Source: JAYRWN01 sp041917975 (GTDB lineage Bacteria > Bacteroidota > Bacteroidia > Chitinophagales > Saprospiraceae). From it: a stretch of DNA of 6,388 nt. Location: positions 1 to 6,388 of the forward strand of contig JAYRWN010000297.1 in assembly GCA_041917975.1 (NCBI GenBank), in the 5' to 3' direction. The position numbers and the translations under genes are program-made. The notes beneath the pieces were generated by a model. It ran no database searches. It saw only the letters and a list, made by a program, of their open reading frames with translations, and had not been told where the DNA came from. Below are positions 6,104 to 6,388 of the stretch, one piece after another. Position 1 is the stretch's first letter; each line of letters starts with the position of its first letter.

Positions 6104-6388
6104 ACAAGAATTGTATTTTTTTCGTTATTTAATTTATGGGATAAACGCTACTTTTTTAGTATCAAATTATGTTACCAAACTTTGATTTCAGCCATTTAGT
6201 ATTCCTAAGCCGAACAAGCCGGTACCAAGAGGTTACAAAAAATAACCAATGTCATTTCGATTTCTTTATATTAGGCGACCTAATAACACATTGGAGAATG
6301 ACAAGGTGTTTCGTATATTTAAAACGAGGTAATACCTTGGAAGTAACTGTCTGCTCGATTAGTGTTTTAGTACCTGATTTCGAACATA
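6104..6388. other. Upstream region of the fucose operon, no recognised gene
   Basis: These 285 AT-rich bases presumably hold the operon promoter, reading leftward. I find no good match to the Bacteroidota -33/-7 pattern (TTG ... TAnnTTTG); the nearest -7-like string, TAATTTG, lies about 60 bases before the dehydratase ATG, without a well-spaced partner. Inverted repeats occur at 6269-6285, 6231-6247 (GGTTA/TAACC) and 6246-6294 (CCAATGT/ACATTGG). Two frames run open to the right edge, one on each strand (plus from ATG 6298, minus ending at TGA 6254-6252). Neither product is recognisable, so neither is called. Confidence 0.5.
6269..6285. promoter_or_regulatory. Candidate operator: 7-bp inverted repeat TATTAGG-CGA-CCTAATA
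   Basis: A perfect dyad with a 3-base centre, about 165-180 bases before the dehydratase start codon. The size and symmetry suit a dimeric repressor or activator site, for example of a fucose-responsive regulator. The symmetry is seen; the binding role is inferred from position only. The regulator is not in the window. Confidence 0.35.

Noticed and set aside
6155..6170. Bacteroidota-type promoter with TAATTTG as the -7 element
   Set aside because: It is one base short of TAnnTTTG and has no TTG at proper -33 spacing, so it is not called as a feature.

Overview
The window looks like a piece of a Bacteroidota chromosome (Flavobacteriia or Cytophagia type). The grounds are AT-rich DNA, A/T-rich leaders without strong Shine-Dalgarno sequences, and a FucP permease / COG3254 mutarotase / HSD17B14-like dehydrogenase / enolase-superfamily dehydratase set typical of L-fucose use in this phylum. 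This is inference from gene content and base use; no rRNA or tRNA is present.

Layout from right to left, since all metabolic genes are on the minus strand. 6388-6104 is a 285-base upstream region with a perfect 7-bp inverted repeat (6269-6285), the best operator candidate. Then come an L-fuconate dehydratase (6103-4880), a short-chain dehydrogenase resembling L-fucose dehydrogenase (4865-4102, broken by a one-base deletion near 4720), a RhaM-type sugar mutarotase (4097-3738) and a fucose-permease-like transporter (3741-2524, C-terminus altered). Spacing of 14 bases, 4 bases and an ATGA overlap says these four form one operon. After 114 bases comes a large secreted glycoside-hydrolase-like gene (2409-278). 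It carries an in-frame amber stop (2058-2056) and is then cut off by a group II intron. The intron's 3' part (1-277: maturase C-terminus, domain V, domain VI) lies on the plus strand, antisense to the gene, and the window starts inside it.

Working model: the secreted hydrolase frees a sugar from a glycan, FucP imports L-fucose, the mutarotase interconverts anomers, the dehydrogenase oxidises the sugar to the lactone, and the dehydratase converts L-fuconate to 2-keto-3-deoxy-L-fuconate. This is the non-phosphorylating fucose pathway. The lactonase and the last steps are not in the window.

The most striking feature is the number of lesions: a nonsense codon and an antisense intron in the hydrolase, a frameshift in the dehydrogenase, and an apparent out-of-frame deletion removing the last helix of the permease. 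Only the mutarotase and dehydratase read cleanly. Either a fucose-utilisation locus is decaying after intron invasion, or part of the small lesions are sequencing or assembly errors. The intron and the missing permease helix are too large to be simple base-call errors. I see no clearly new defence or mobile system; the least explained protein is the broken hydrolase.
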